Notes: generated from the sequence alone by a model not told the origin. A stretch of DNA of 64,000 nucleotides from Vibrio sp. HB236076 (GCF_040957575.1 NZ_CP162601.1:2666001-2730000); one strand, 5' to 3'; counted from the stretch's first letter, positions 9,600 to 18,219 are shown. Made by a program: numbers and translations.

Positions 9600-9935
9600 A
9601 TGGTTGCATTTTTTAAATCTGACGAACACCCGTGGGAAGAAGTCGGTCCGGGTATCAAGCGAAAAATCGTCGGTTATACCGATGACTTGATGCTGGTTCA
9701 CCTTTGTTTTGCTAAAGGTGCCATTGGCGAACCCCATTCTCATGAGATCCACGATCAGATCGGTTATGTCGTGAGTGGCAGTTTTGAAGCCGAAGTCGAT
9801 GGCGAAAAACAAGTGTTAAAAGCGGGTGATGCCTATATCGCGGCCAAACACCTGGTGCACGGTGCCGTCTCATTAGAAGAGAACAGCATTTTGCTCGACG
9901 CTTTTTCACCGGCCCGTGAAGACTTTTTAAAGTAA
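9600..9935 (+). CDS. kdgF: KdgF-type cupin, unsaturated monouronate ring-opening enzyme
   Basis: 111 aa, a single small cupin barrel, start preceded by AAGGAAG. Metal-binding residues are visible at H46, H48, Q53 and H87, matching the arrangement I recall for characterised KdgF proteins. KdgF converts cyclic 4,5-unsaturated monouronates, the products of the neighbouring PL17 lyases, into linear 4-deoxy-L-erythro-5-hexoseulose uronate (DEH). It is the first gene of a plus-strand series with kdgK and eda (gaps of 145 and 87 bp), exactly the next steps of the pathway once DEH is reduced. Cytoplasmic. Likely induced together with the lyases through the shared operator at 9533-9543. Confidence 0.92.
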   Translation: MVAFFKSDEHPWEEVGPGIKRKIVGYTDDLMLVHLCFAKGAIGEPHSHEIHDQIGYVVSGSFEAEVDGEKQVLKAGDAYIAAKHLVHGAVSLEENSILLDAFSPAREDFLK

Positions 9936-10080
9936 CCGTCACCGTTATAAAAGTCACCGTTATCACCATCGTGACTCGATAAAAAATAGACACAAAAAAC
10001 ATGCGTATTAGCAAAGCATGTAAGATTAAAGATGAAAACGCACAGCGTCATCATCACTTTTTGTTGTAAAGGAGCAGAAC

Positions 10081-11013
10081 ATGAGCCCATTTAAACTCGC
10101 GATCATTGGCGAATGCATGGTTGAGCTGCAACACACCGAACAAGGGTTGCGTCAATCCTTTGGTGGAGACAGCTTAAATACCGCCGTTTACTTTACCCGC
10201 CTCACTCGCGAACACCCGTTTACCACCGCTTATGTCACTGCTCTTGGCCAAGATAGATTTAGCCTAGATATGCTCACAGCGTGGCAAAGTGAGGGCATCG
10301 ATACTCGTTTGGTGCGTCGCTTTGACGATAAATCGCCTGGCCTGTACTACATTGATACCGATGACAGCGGTGAGCGCAGTTTTACATACTGGCGCAACGA
10401 TGCGGCGGCAAAATACCTATTTGACCCTGATCGGATTGGCGATCTCAGTGATCAACTTCTCGAATTCAATGCCTGGTATTTAAGTGGTATCAGTTTAGCC
10501 ATTTTAACCGATGTTGGTCGTCAGACCCTCTTTGAGCTGATGGCTCGATTTGTCGAGCAAGGCGGCAAAGTGTATTTTGATAACAACTACCGCCCTAAGT
10601 TATGGTCATCCCCAGAGCAAGCTCAGCAAGCCTACGCTCAGGTCTTGGCCCTGACCGACACCGCGCTGCTGACCTTTGACGATGAACAGTTGTTATACGG
10701 CGACCGCGAGGAACAACAATGCATTGCTCGCACCCAAGAATTTGGCGTGAGAGAAATCATCATTAAACGCGGTGGTGAGGCGGCCTTGGTCGTGCTCGAC
10801 CAGCAGATGGATTCCGTCGCCCCTGCCCCGGTTGAGAAAATTGTCGATACCACGGCAGCCGGTGACTCCTTTAGCGGAGGCTACCTCGCTCGGCGACTCA
10901 CCCAAGGCAGCGCCGTTGAATCGGCCCAATTTGGCCATCGCGTTGCAGGGCAAGTCATACAAACCAAAGGCGCGTTAATTCCGCCAGCTGCGATGCAATC
11001 GGTTGAGCTTTAG
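10081..11013 (+). CDS. kdgK: 2-keto-3-deoxygluconate kinase
   Basis: 310 aa, PfkB/ribokinase family, start preceded by AAAGGAG. It has the N-terminal GECMVEL and FGGDSLNTA elements and the C-terminal signature DTTAAGDSFSGG (256-267) with the catalytic base D262. It phosphorylates 2-keto-3-deoxygluconate (KDG), the reduced form of DEH, to KDPG using ATP in the cytoplasm. Its position between kdgF and eda supports this substrate over other PfkB sugars. The length is normal for KdgK. Confidence 0.95.
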   Translation: MSPFKLAIIGECMVELQHTEQGLRQSFGGDSLNTAVYFTRLTREHPFTTAYVTALGQDRFSLDMLTAWQSEGIDTRLVRRFDDKSPGLYYIDTDDSGERSFTYWRNDAAAKYLFDPDRIGDLSDQLLEFNAWYLSGISLAILTDVGRQTLFELMARFVEQGGKVYFDNNYRPKLWSSPEQAQQAYAQVLALTDTALLTFDDEQLLYGDREEQQCIARTQEFGVREIIIKRGGEAALVVLDQQMDSVAPAPVEKIVDTTAAGDSFSGGYLARRLTQGSAVESAQFGHRVAGQVIQTKGALIPPAAMQSVEL

Positions 11014-11100
11014 TCGCCGTGATTCAGCTCATCGGCCAGTGTCGATGAACACACTTTTCTGGGCTTAGCCCTCAAACAGAAACTATTAAGAGAAAACATC

Positions 11101-11724
11101 ATGACTCAACTTGTCGACCAATTAGCGCAACTAAAAGTCATTCCCGTGATTGCCATTAATCAGGCCGAACACGCTCTGCCACTGGGTAAAGCATTAGTCG
11201 AGAATGGCCTGCCGTGTGCCGAAATTACGTTCCGCACCGATTGCGCCCAAGAGGCCATTGCCATTATGCGCGATGCGTACCCAGAAATGCTGATCGGCGC
11301 AGGCACCGTATTGACGATAGAACAAGTCGATCAAGCGGTAGCCGCCGGTGCGGATTTTATCGTTAGCCCTGGCTTTAATCCGGTCACTGTTCAGTACTGT
11401 CTCGATAAGGGCATTGCGATTGTTCCTGGTATCAACAACCCCAGCTTAGTCGAACAAGCGATGCAAATGGGGCTAAAAACGCTGAAGTTTTTCCCGGCTG
11501 AGCCTTCTGGCGGTGTCGGCATGCTCAAGTCGCTCGCGGCCGTTTACCCGGTGCAATTTATGCCAACCGGGGGGATCAACCCGAATAACATCGACCAATA
11601 TTTGAACATTTCTTCTGTAATTGCCTGTGGCGGTACGTGGATGGTTCCGAGCCAATTGATGGATGAGGGTCGTTGGCAAGAGTTAGGTGAGTTGGTTAAA
11701 GAAGCCGTCAATACCGTCGCTTAA
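11101..11724 (+). CDS. eda: KDPG/KHG aldolase
   Basis: 207 aa, class I aldolase. The general acid/base Glu is in CAEITFRT (E41) and the Schiff-base Lys in LKFFPAE (K129); the phosphate-binding PTGG motif follows. It splits 2-keto-3-deoxy-6-phosphogluconate into pyruvate and glyceraldehyde-3-phosphate, the end of the alginate route and of the Entner-Doudoroff pathway. Last gene of the kdgF-kdgK-eda series. A separate Entner-Doudoroff eda may exist elsewhere in the genome; this copy is presumably dedicated to uronate use. Confidence 0.96.
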   Translation: MTQLVDQLAQLKVIPVIAINQAEHALPLGKALVENGLPCAEITFRTDCAQEAIAIMRDAYPEMLIGAGTVLTIEQVDQAVAAGADFIVSPGFNPVTVQYCLDKGIAIVPGINNPSLVEQAMQMGLKTLKFFPAEPSGGVGMLKSLAAVYPVQFMPTGGINPNNIDQYLNISSVIACGGTWMVPSQLMDEGRWQELGELVKEAVNTVA

Positions 11725-11752
11725 TCGCTTTATTTATTGTTTTAAATAATTG

Positions 11753-11788
11753 TTGTTTTGTTGTTTTGTTGTTTTGTTGTTTTGTTGT
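11753..11788. repeat. Short tandem repeat (TTGTTTTG)x4
   Basis: Four identical 8-bp units at 11753-11760, 11761-11768, 11769-11776 and 11777-11784, plus a partial fifth (TTGT). It lies 29 bp after the eda stop codon. Such arrays can change copy number by slippage. Confidence 0.9.
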
Positions 11789-12010
11789 CACGTTTGCCTT
11801 TATACGGTCAAAGGCCTTTTCGGCACAGTAAGCTATTTACTCCTTATGGTTGCTCCTTGCGCTGTGCCTTTTTTCTTTGCTTTTTTATTCCATCGCTTTT
11901 TCTCTTTATTCATCGTCCATCGATGATAACTCACTATTATCGCCTCCTACTTGATTCGTTCACCACCGATAAGTCTCTCTTTTGTCTTGCGGCAAGACCT
12001 CGCACACCGA

Positions 12011-12040
12011 TAAAAAAAGACAGCCAACGGGCTGCCTTTT
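12011..12040. terminator. Bidirectional intrinsic terminator between eda and a PL7 gene
   Basis: Stem GACAGCC (12019-12025) with GGCTGCC (12030-12036), loop AACG, one G-T pair. On the minus strand it is followed by seven T, ending the PL7 gene 12059-12805; on the plus strand by TTTT, serving the eda operon. Confidence 0.75.
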
Positions 12041-12058
12041 ACTAGCGAGATGCGCTGA

Positions 12059-12805
12059 TCAGTCAATCGCTTGCTGGTAGTATTTGAGTGACTCGAATTG
12101 CACTCGTCCGGTGCCTGAGTCTTGATTGTAAACCCCCGCTTTAAAGTAGCTTTCCAACTCGCCCCAGTAACTGATGTCGAGTTTATTGATCTCAGAATGA
12201 GTCACGCTGTCTCTTTTTATTGTCAGCGCATTATTCTCAATACGAATTTCAAACTTAACGGCAGAGTCACGATATTCACCTAGGTCAATTTTGGCGTAGT
12301 TTTTACAGCTCTCACAGGCATCTTCTTTGATGATCGCCCAATAGTGGTCGCTGACATCGTCGTACTCACGCATCCACACAATCCGCACTAAGGGCAAATT
12401 GATGGCATTGCTGTTACTGGTCACGTCATGTACTTGCAAGAAAGTGATCTCGTCGACTTCACCAGTTAAAGGATCATCAACCAGCACATTGGCGATCATC
12501 TTGTTGAGGTATTGTGTGTCTGAAGTGTACCAGTTGTTGACTTGCCTTAACTCAGAGCGGGCGTGATCGCCCGTGACCTCAAAGGTCATCCACGCATTAC
12601 CAGTGTCAGGGACATAAAAGTATTGATTGTATTGCCCCTCAAAGTCGCCATTGGCAATATAAGTGGCGCTGTTTGGCGCCTGCAATTTCGATTCATCGAG
12701 CACGGACTGATAACGGGCAATATCGTAAGGGGCACTGTCGGCCAGTGCCAGCGAGCTGCAGATACTGATGGGGAGCGCTAAGGCGAGTGCGAATTGTGTC
12801 TTCAT
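12059..12805 (-). CDS. PL7 alginate lyase, exported
   Basis: 248 aa, start with AAGGAA upstream. A signal peptide of about 22 residues ends in LALA-DS, so it is periplasmic or secreted. PL7 jelly-roll signatures occur in order: RSELR (83-87), QVH (124-126) and YFKAGVYNQ (220-228). In studied PL7 enzymes QVH tends to go with activity on polymannuronate and QIH with polyguluronate, so an M-leaning preference is inferred. A single catalytic domain with no carbohydrate-binding module. It resembles the lipoprotein lyase at 16436-17344 more than the one at 15125-16153. Monocistronic, ending at the terminator near 12020. Confidence 0.93.
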   Translation of the reverse strand: MKTQFALALALPISICSSLALADSAPYDIARYQSVLDESKLQAPNSATYIANGDFEGQYNQYFYVPDTGNAWMTFEVTGDHARSELRQVNNWYTSDTQYLNKMIANVLVDDPLTGEVDEITFLQVHDVTSNSNAINLPLVRIVWMREYDDVSDHYWAIIKEDACESCKNYAKIDLGEYRDSAVKFEIRIENNALTIKRDSVTHSEINKLDISYWGELESYFKAGVYNQDSGTGRVQFESLKYYQQAID

Positions 12806-12898
12806 TAGATTTCCTTGTTGATTGGATTAAACGTCAAATAACATGGCTCACCAGACTACTCTGGCTTCATCATTGATCACTTAGGTGTCCGCCCAATC

Positions 12899-12932
12899 GA
12901 GAGCACGCTTTTACGGTGTAGATTGTGCTCTC
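12899..12932. other. Inverted repeat upstream of the PL7 gene
   Basis: GAGAGCAC (12899-12906) and GTGCTCTC (12925-12932) are perfect 8-bp arms with an 18-nt spacer, about 95 bp upstream of the PL7 start at 12805. It could be a leader hairpin or a bipartite protein site; no T tract follows. Confidence 0.35.
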
Positions 12933-12960
12933 TAGACTGACCCGTGATTCTTTATTGCGG

Positions 12961-12998
12961 TAAAAAAAAGCCGTAATAAAGAGAACTTATTACGGCTT
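12961..12998 (-). terminator. Intrinsic terminator of the symporter gene
   Basis: Perfect 12-bp stem AAGCCGTAATAA (12968-12979) with TTATTACGGCTT (12987-12998), loop of 7, followed on the minus strand by eight T. It lies 22 bp after the symporter stop. Confidence 0.9.
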
Positions 12999-13019
12999 AG
13001 TATCGAACAAATCGGTGAA

Positions 13020-14795
13020 TTACTTAGTGGCGACTTCGGCTTCTGCCTCCACTTTATCATCGACGGATTTGACCAGTAATAGACCAACCGCCAACACGAT
13101 AAAGCCACACAGAATAAAGACTAATCGTCCCCACATTGGGTTAGGCAGGGCAAACATGGCCATTACGCCTACGCCCGCCACGGCAATCAAACTGCCCAAC
13201 ATACGGCGCTGTTTGTTGTCGAGTTTTTTCTGTGCTGTCGAATCGGCCACTAACGGCGTCGCTAAGTTATCAAAGAATTGATCCACTTGAACTTGACGCT
13301 CATCAGACAGGGGTTTGTAGAACAGAGTACTCAAGACAAAGAAGCCTGCGGTAAACACCAAGTGACCAATCAAGCCAATCGCGACTTTCAAGTCAGACCA
13401 TTCACGACCGGTAAGCGGCTGTAAGTCAAACCAGTTTTGAACCATTTCAGCGGTTAACACCAGGCCAACGAAGTAAGACACGACGCCGCCAACAATCAGT
13501 GTTCCCCAACCCGCCCAGTCTGGGGTTTTCTTAATAAAGAAGCCACAGAACGCTGGAATTGTCATTGGGAAGCCAATTAAGGCACCGACGTACATCATGG
13601 TGTCAAACAGGCTCAATCCTTTGAGAGAGTTAATAAACAGCGCAACGAGAATGATCGCAATGCCAAAGAAGGTTGAAGTGAGCTTAGAAACAAACACCAG
13701 CTCTTTTTCTGACGCTTGTGGGCGTAAAATCGGCTCGTAGAAGTTTTTAACAAAGATACCCGAGTTGCGGTTAAGACCAGAGTCCATCGATGACATGGTG
13801 GCGGCAAACATCGCGGCAATCAAAAGACCAATCATCCCTGCTGGCATGTATTCTTCAACGAAGTAAAGGTAAGCAAAATCGCCCGCTTTAGAGCCTGCAT
13901 CCGGATAAACTTGAGCCAGGTCAACACCTTGACCGGCAATATACCAAGAAGGCATGAACCAAATCAGTGGACCTAACGTCATCAACAAACACGCAAGCAA
14001 TGCGGCTTTTTTCGCATTTTTCGAATCTTTTGCCGCCAAATAGCGGTAAGAGTTCAGCATGTTGTTGGTAATACTAAATTGCTTGAAGAAGATAAAGAAT
14101 GCCCATAGGCCAAAAATGCTGAGGTAGTTGACGTTGTTACCTGAAATAAAGGAAGCGCCTTCTTGTACGGGGAAGTTCTCGACAATCTGTGTGACGCCAC
14201 CGCCTTGTACGATCGCCACGATAGCACACGTCACCGTGACCGCCATGATGATCACCATCTGCATAAAGTCAGACGCGATAACCGCCCAAGAGCCGCCGGT
14301 CACCGACATGATCAAAACCACCAGACCGGTAAGAATAATGGTGGTGGTCATATCGAAGCCAAAGATACCAGAAGCGATAATGGCCAAGCCATTAAGCCAG
14401 ATACCCGCTGAGATAACGCTGTTTGGCATACCAGACCAGGTAAACACTTGCTCGTTAAAACGACCAAAGCGCATTCTGATCGCTTGAATCGTTGTCACTA
14501 CGCGCAGCTGTCTAAACTTAGGCGCAAAGTACAAGTAGTTCATCAGGTAACCAAAGGCATTAGCGAGGAACAAGATCGCCACCGCAAAGCCATCGGCGTA
14601 GGCTTTACCGGCAGCACCTGTAAATGTCCAAGCACTGAATTGCGTCATGAATGCGGTCGCCCCTACCATCCACCACAACATGCTACCGCCCCCGCGGAAG
14701 TAGTCACTGGTGTTGCTGGTAAAGGTTCTAAACATCCAACCTATCGCGATGAGGAACAAGAAATAAATGCCGACTATTATTGTATTGAGATCCAT
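13020..14795 (-). CDS. Sodium/solute symporter (SSS family), probable oligoalginate/uronate importer
   Basis: 591 aa from the ATG at 14795, chosen because AAAGG lies 8 nt upstream; a GTG at 14828 extends the frame without a ribosome site. Thirteen or more membrane segments are expected from the hydrophobic pattern. SSS family features include the N-terminal YFRGGGSMLWWMVGATAFMT region and a GLI-AAMFAATMSSMDSGLN stretch with the Na+-binding Ser/Asp environment. It sits among PL7 and PL17 lyases and resembles the Toa-type oligoalginate symporters of alginolytic vibrios in family and setting, so import of alginate oligomers or monomers is inferred. Own transcript, terminator at 12961-12998, operator at 14853-14863. 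Confidence 0.88.
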   Translation of the reverse strand: MDLNTIIVGIYFLFLIAIGWMFRTFTSNTSDYFRGGGSMLWWMVGATAFMTQFSAWTFTGAAGKAYADGFAVAILFLANAFGYLMNYLYFAPKFRQLRVVTTIQAIRMRFGRFNEQVFTWSGMPNSVISAGIWLNGLAIIASGIFGFDMTTTIILTGLVVLIMSVTGGSWAVIASDFMQMVIIMAVTVTCAIVAIVQGGGVTQIVENFPVQEGASFISGNNVNYLSIFGLWAFFIFFKQFSITNNMLNSYRYLAAKDSKNAKKAALLACLLMTLGPLIWFMPSWYIAGQGVDLAQVYPDAGSKAGDFAYLYFVEEYMPAGMIGLLIAAMFAATMSSMDSGLNRNSGIFVKNFYEPILRPQASEKELVFVSKLTSTFFGIAIILVALFINSLKGLSLFDTMMYVGALIGFPMTIPAFCGFFIKKTPDWAGWGTLIVGGVVSYFVGLVLTAEMVQNWFDLQPLTGREWSDLKVAIGLIGHLVFTAGFFVLSTLFYKPLSDERQVQVDQFFDNLATPLVADSTAQKKLDNKQRRMLGSLIAVAGVGVMAMFALPNPMWGRLVFILCGFIVLAVGLLLVKSVDDKVEAEAEVATK

Positions 14796-14852
14796 TTTTC
14801 GACCTTTAGGGTGAGGTGTGTGTGTCACTATAATAAGTCACCCAATATCTAT

Positions 14853-14863
14853 TTGTAGTACAA
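14853..14863. promoter_or_regulatory. Candidate alginate-regulon operator (symporter)
   Basis: TTGTAGTACAA is a perfect 5-1-5 palindrome and is the reverse complement of the sequence TTGTACTACAA found at 31273-31283 before the SDR gene. It lies 58 bp upstream of the symporter start. Confidence 0.6.
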
Positions 14864-15088
14864 TATAATCATTTCGTGATGCAGTAGACGTTTCCATCAT
14901 TCTGATCGACAAAACTCTGATCTTGGTCACTGTATCAAGGGAAAATAACAGAAAAGGCTCAGATTTATCGTCAATAGAAGACGGTTTTAGCCCAGATGAG
15001 TCGGGATAAAAAAGCGAGAATGTCAGTGAACGAACGGCTAAAAAACCCTTTAATCAAGGTATAAATAGGCATAATTGTATGATTAATA

Positions 15089-15105
15089 GGGCAGTTAACC
15101 TGCCC
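15089..15105 (-). terminator. Hairpin after the PL7 lipoprotein gene
   Basis: GGGCAG and CTGCCC with a 5-nt loop, 20 bp after the stop codon on the minus strand. The following sequence TATTAAT is A/T-rich but not a true T run, so termination may be weak. Confidence 0.45.
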
Positions 15106-15124
15106 CATTGATCCCGATCAAACT

Positions 15125-16153
15125 TTAAAAACGCGCTAAATCGAGTTGGTAAAAGCTCACCTGAGTGTAGTCCCCTGAGTCGGCGCCTCGGTATTGACAC
15201 GCCGAAGAGCTGGCTTTGGTATTACATTGGTTGTAAGCACCGGCTTTAAAGTACATCCAATCATCGCCATAGCCTTGGTCTATGTCATGGCCTTGATAAT
15301 GGCCATGCGCTAAATCGACCTGAAAGGTTTTGCTCTCTTCGTTCGCCTCACCGGGGTGTTTGATAAAGGTCAAGGTCATCACATCGCCTTTTACCTCAAC
15401 GTCGTAGTGGAATTTTTCGCCTAAAGCAATGCCATCAAGGGGGGACTCATCGCCGGCTTTGAGGTTGTATTTACCCCATACATTGGAACGTATGTCTTTG
15501 CGAAGTTTCGACTTTTGCTGTGCTTTTGGCGGGTTGAGTTCATAGCCCCAATACAGGGAGCCCAAATCGTGGCCTGGCAATTTTCGATAAGCGATTTTTA
15601 ACGGTTCATTTTTGGCTGCGTGGATTTGGCCAATCACCACAGAGTAAGCGCCGGTTTTATTTGCATCCCCGCTTTGACTGACCCAGTCGACACTCACCGT
15701 TGCCGATAATTGTCCGCCAATTGAACCGTATTTTTCGGCATCAGGGTGAGAAGCGAGTACAAAGTTATTGGCCGGCTCGTCGTATTTTTCCGCGTACATC
15801 GCTCGCAGCTCACTGCGGGCGTTTTTGCTGTTCGGCGTTGTGGGCGCATCATTTGGCGCTTTAAACACCATGGCTTGACGCGCGTTATCATAATAAAACC
15901 ACTCTTGACTAATAAAGCCTTGAGATAATTGATGCTTGTTGATCTCTCGTGCTTTTCCTTTGCGCTTACCTGAGGTTTCATGCTCTGGCAACGTCAACTT
16001 CCAATCGCCCAGAGCAAAATACTGACTCGGCGCGGCCTGATTGAGCGCGGCCGGCTCGCTTGTGTGCACCGGCGCGGCCTGACCTAAAGAGGGGCTTTGA
16101 CTGCACGCACTTAAAACCAGTGTCGCGCTGATAAGTGAAAGGCGAAATAACAT
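15125..16153 (-). CDS. PL7 alginate lyase, lipoprotein
   Basis: 342 aa from the ATG at 16153, which has GAGGAA 7 nt upstream; the frame is open further to 16228 but without a start site. A lipoprotein signal with LSAC (C17) implies attachment to the outer membrane. After a linker of about 25 residues rich in Ala, Pro and Gln follows the PL7 domain: LGDWKLTLP at 48-56, RSELR (113-117), QIH (176-178) and YFKAGAYNQ (301-309). QIH is usually linked to polyguluronate-active enzymes, so it may complement the two QVH enzymes here. It is divergently placed from the next PL7 gene. Confidence 0.93.
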   Translation of the reverse strand: MLFRLSLISATLVLSACSQSPSLGQAAPVHTSEPAALNQAAPSQYFALGDWKLTLPEHETSGKRKGKAREINKHQLSQGFISQEWFYYDNARQAMVFKAPNDAPTTPNSKNARSELRAMYAEKYDEPANNFVLASHPDAEKYGSIGGQLSATVSVDWVSQSGDANKTGAYSVVIGQIHAAKNEPLKIAYRKLPGHDLGSLYWGYELNPPKAQQKSKLRKDIRSNVWGKYNLKAGDESPLDGIALGEKFHYDVEVKGDVMTLTFIKHPGEANEESKTFQVDLAHGHYQGHDIDQGYGDDWMYFKAGAYNQCNTKASSSACQYRGADSGDYTQVSFYQLDLARF

Positions 16154-16435
16154 GTAGGGTTCCTCATTTATTGGTATTTTTCGCTTACTGGCCATCACAA
16201 ATCGAGCGAATAACACAGCAAACACCAAGCATTAATACTACAAAATACCCCTAACTCACCGTGAAGCATTTCAAAAAATCCGATGAACTACGACGAAAAA
16301 TCAATAAAACGCCCAATAATGTGCAATAGGACGACAAAAAACGCTTATCTACGTCGTCGTTATCGTGAAAGACATCACGACACGCTATTTATTATAAATA
16401 TACAATAATACAAATTAATCATTTGGTACCTCTCG
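16154..16435. promoter_or_regulatory. Divergent promoter region between two PL7 lyases
   Basis: Contains TAATACTACAA (16233-16243), matching the TACAA arm of the candidate alginate operator, and AATAATACAAAT near 16405-16415, shared with the PL17 promoter. Two CRP-like sequences are CGTGA-6-TCAAA (16260-16275) and the perfect inverted repeat CGTGA-6-TCACG (16364-16379), each 8 of 10 against TGTGA-6-TCACA. No gene. Confidence 0.45.
16364..16379. promoter_or_regulatory. Candidate CRP site upstream of PL7 lyase
   Basis: CGTGAAAGACATCACG, symmetric arms CGTGA/TCACG with a 6-bp spacer, 57 bp before the ATG at 16436. Confidence 0.4.
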
Positions 16436-17344
16436 ATGCGACACCCAGCCACTACCCCACAACACGGCAAAAACACGCGCAATTCCCGTTCCCTGTTGCC
16501 GATGTTGAGCCTGTTATTATTACTCGGTTGCCAATCGGGATCGGAGAGCGCCGATAGCGTGAGTGATGACGCCGCTTCGACGGTCACCAGTGCATCCAGT
16601 AGCACCGATGCCAGTGCGCCTTACAGCTATGTCGCTTGGCAAGATCTGCTCGAACACGCAAATTTACAACAATCGGATCCCGACGGCGATGAGGGCAACA
16701 AATCCGATCTGGTTAAAGCCGGACAGTTTGCTGATTTTTATAATGATTACTTTTATTATGATGGTACTGAAGAGGTTCTGTCGTTTGCCATGTCCGGTTA
16801 TAAGATGCGCTCTGAGCTTCGTATGATCGATAACTTTGATACCACCGGTAAGCCCTACGTACTCACGGCCAGTTTTAAACCGATTGGCATCGAAGCGGCC
16901 ATGTCAAGCACCAGTAGTGCCAATGATGCGGTCACCTTTTTACAAGTACACAACAAAGGCGAAGATGATTCTGGGACAGGCTATATCCCCCATCCCCTGG
17001 TGAGAATTGTCTACGAGGCCAATCGCAATAATCTTTACGGGCATTACTGGGCGATCATCAAAAACAACAGCCTCGATTGCAGTATAGATAACCCACCCGA
17101 TGCGTGCGATAACTCGTATGACCGCTATGATCTTGGCGCCGCAAACCTCGATAGCTTCACCGCCATGACACTCACGGTTGGCGACAGCTTGTTGTTGATC
17201 CATGTTGATGGGCAGCTTAAAGTCAGTTATCCAATTGATTACTGGAGTCATTTACTGAGCTATTTTAAAGCGGGCGTCTATAATCAATTTGAAAATGGCA
17301 GCGCTCTCGTGCAATTTGAAACCTTGCTCTACCAAACCCCTTAA
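16436..17344 (+). CDS. PL7 alginate lyase, lipoprotein
   Basis: 302 aa. A basic N-terminus and hydrophobic run lead to LLGC (C32), a lipobox, then a Ser/Ala/Asp-rich linker to about residue 62. The PL7 domain shows RSELR (125-129), QVH (170-172) and YFKAGVYNQ (276-284), closely parallel to the enzyme at 12059-12805. Expected on the outer membrane, cutting alginate to oligomers for import, with an M-leaning preference inferred from QVH. The ribosome binding site at the ATG 16436 is weak; an ATG at 16502 would leave only a very short signal, so the first is preferred. Confidence 0.92.
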   Translation: MRHPATTPQHGKNTRNSRSLLPMLSLLLLLGCQSGSESADSVSDDAASTVTSASSSTDASAPYSYVAWQDLLEHANLQQSDPDGDEGNKSDLVKAGQFADFYNDYFYYDGTEEVLSFAMSGYKMRSELRMIDNFDTTGKPYVLTASFKPIGIEAAMSSTSSANDAVTFLQVHNKGEDDSGTGYIPHPLVRIVYEANRNNLYGHYWAIIKNNSLDCSIDNPPDACDNSYDRYDLGAANLDSFTAMTLTVGDSLLLIHVDGQLKVSYPIDYWSHLLSYFKAGVYNQFENGSALVQFETLLYQTP

Positions 17345-17430
17345 CCAAATAGCGCGCAACATGCCCACAGCCGTCGCGGTCACAGGGCGAAAAGCGTCAA
17401 GGCCTGGCTAGAACGGCAAGGCGTCTGCGA

Positions 17431-18219
17431 TTAAAACAAGGCTTCACGACGAGGCGGCTTTTCGCTGACGGCAAAGACCTCGCCAAACGTCACCGGTGAT
17501 TGGCGGTCGCGACGGTGCATTTGCGCTAACCACAATTCTGCGGTGGCGAGGGCATCACTTAAAGCGTGGTGCTCTGGGTAAGGGGGTAAGCCATGGCGCT
17601 GCCTCACTTCTGATAGTGTTACCCCTTGTTGAAAATCGCCTTTGGCTTGCAAGCTATTTTTTTCCATTGTCAGGGTGTCTAACCAGTAAAACGGCGGTAA
17701 GGGCGTTTGGTAATAACGGGCAAAAAACTGCGCCATAAAAGCCACTTCGACACATTTGCCATGCACCACCAACACCTTGCCTTGCGCAGCGTCAAAAAGG
17801 CGCTGAAAAGCGGTTTCAATGGCGATGCCCTGCTGTAAGTGTTTGGGCATGATCTGGTGAATCGCCACCGCGTCTTTATCCATCGCACTGGGCGCATCGG
17901 GGGTAATGTAATAGTGTTGCGCGCTGTTGAGCTTGATGCTTTGCTGCTCGATACTCAGCCATCCTATCGATAATATCGTGTCTTTTTCGGCATCTAAGCC
18001 GCTGCATTCAATATCAAAAACTAAGTAATCTAGCGCATGGCATGGGGTGTGACTGTCAATGCTCGGCTCGCAGAGCATCGCATTGACAGATTCGGGCCAA
18101 GGGTAGGCTTGGCGGGCTTGTTCACTGCGACTTGCAGCGACACGCTCAGCCCATTGTTTGCGCTTGCGTTGATAACGGCTGAGCGGTGATGAGCTCCACC
18201 ATCGATGCCAATTGATCAT
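17431..18219 (-). CDS. DnaQ-like DEDDh 3'-5' exonuclease
   Basis: 262 aa. The exonuclease fold begins near residue 64 with motif I FDIECSGLD and ends with motif III HHALSDALATAEL, giving the DxE and H-D residues of DEDDh enzymes. Motif II reads VHGKCVEVAFM, with Glu where DnaQ has Asp; this may be normal for this subgroup. The first 60 residues are a basic, Trp/Arg-rich extension. It overlaps the upstream gene by one base at 18219, so the two are translationally coupled. This exonuclease next to a cNMP/CBS/DUF294 protein is a recurrent pair in gammaproteobacteria, often near acetate-use genes; the substrate is not known. Confidence 0.85.
   Translation of the reverse strand: MINWHRWWSSSPLSRYQRKRKQWAERVAASRSEQARQAYPWPESVNAMLCEPSIDSHTPCHALDYLVFDIECSGLDAEKDTILSIGWLSIEQQSIKLNSAQHYYITPDAPSAMDKDAVAIHQIMPKHLQQGIAIETAFQRLFDAAQGKVLVVHGKCVEVAFMAQFFARYYQTPLPPFYWLDTLTMEKNSLQAKGDFQQGVTLSEVRQRHGLPPYPEHHALSDALATAELWLAQMHRRDRQSPVTFGEVFAVSEKPPRREALF

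Larger units (their letters stand above)
11725..12058. other. Intergenic stretch with an 8-bp tandem repeat and a terminator
   Basis: Contains four perfect units of TTGTTTTG (11753-11784) just after eda and the bidirectional terminator at 12011-12040. A frame of 95 codons across it (11758-12045) is T-rich and repeat-derived and is not taken as a gene. Confidence 0.5.
14796..15124. promoter_or_regulatory. Symporter promoter region and PL7 terminator
   Basis: 329 bp. Near the symporter start lies the perfect palindrome TTGTAGTACAA (14853-14863). At the other end a GGGCAG/CTGCCC hairpin (15089-15105) ends the PL7 gene. Between them I see only A+T-rich sequence without a gene; an ATTGTATGATTA half-like operator sits at about 15074-15085. 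Confidence 0.5.

Noticed and set aside
9476..9658. 60-codon minus-strand frame at the kdgF start
   Set aside because: Overlaps kdgF and its promoter; composition not protein-like.
11758..12045. 95-codon frame after eda
   Set aside because: Its start lies inside the TTGTTTTG repeat and its end in a terminator; hydrophobic residues come from T-rich DNA.
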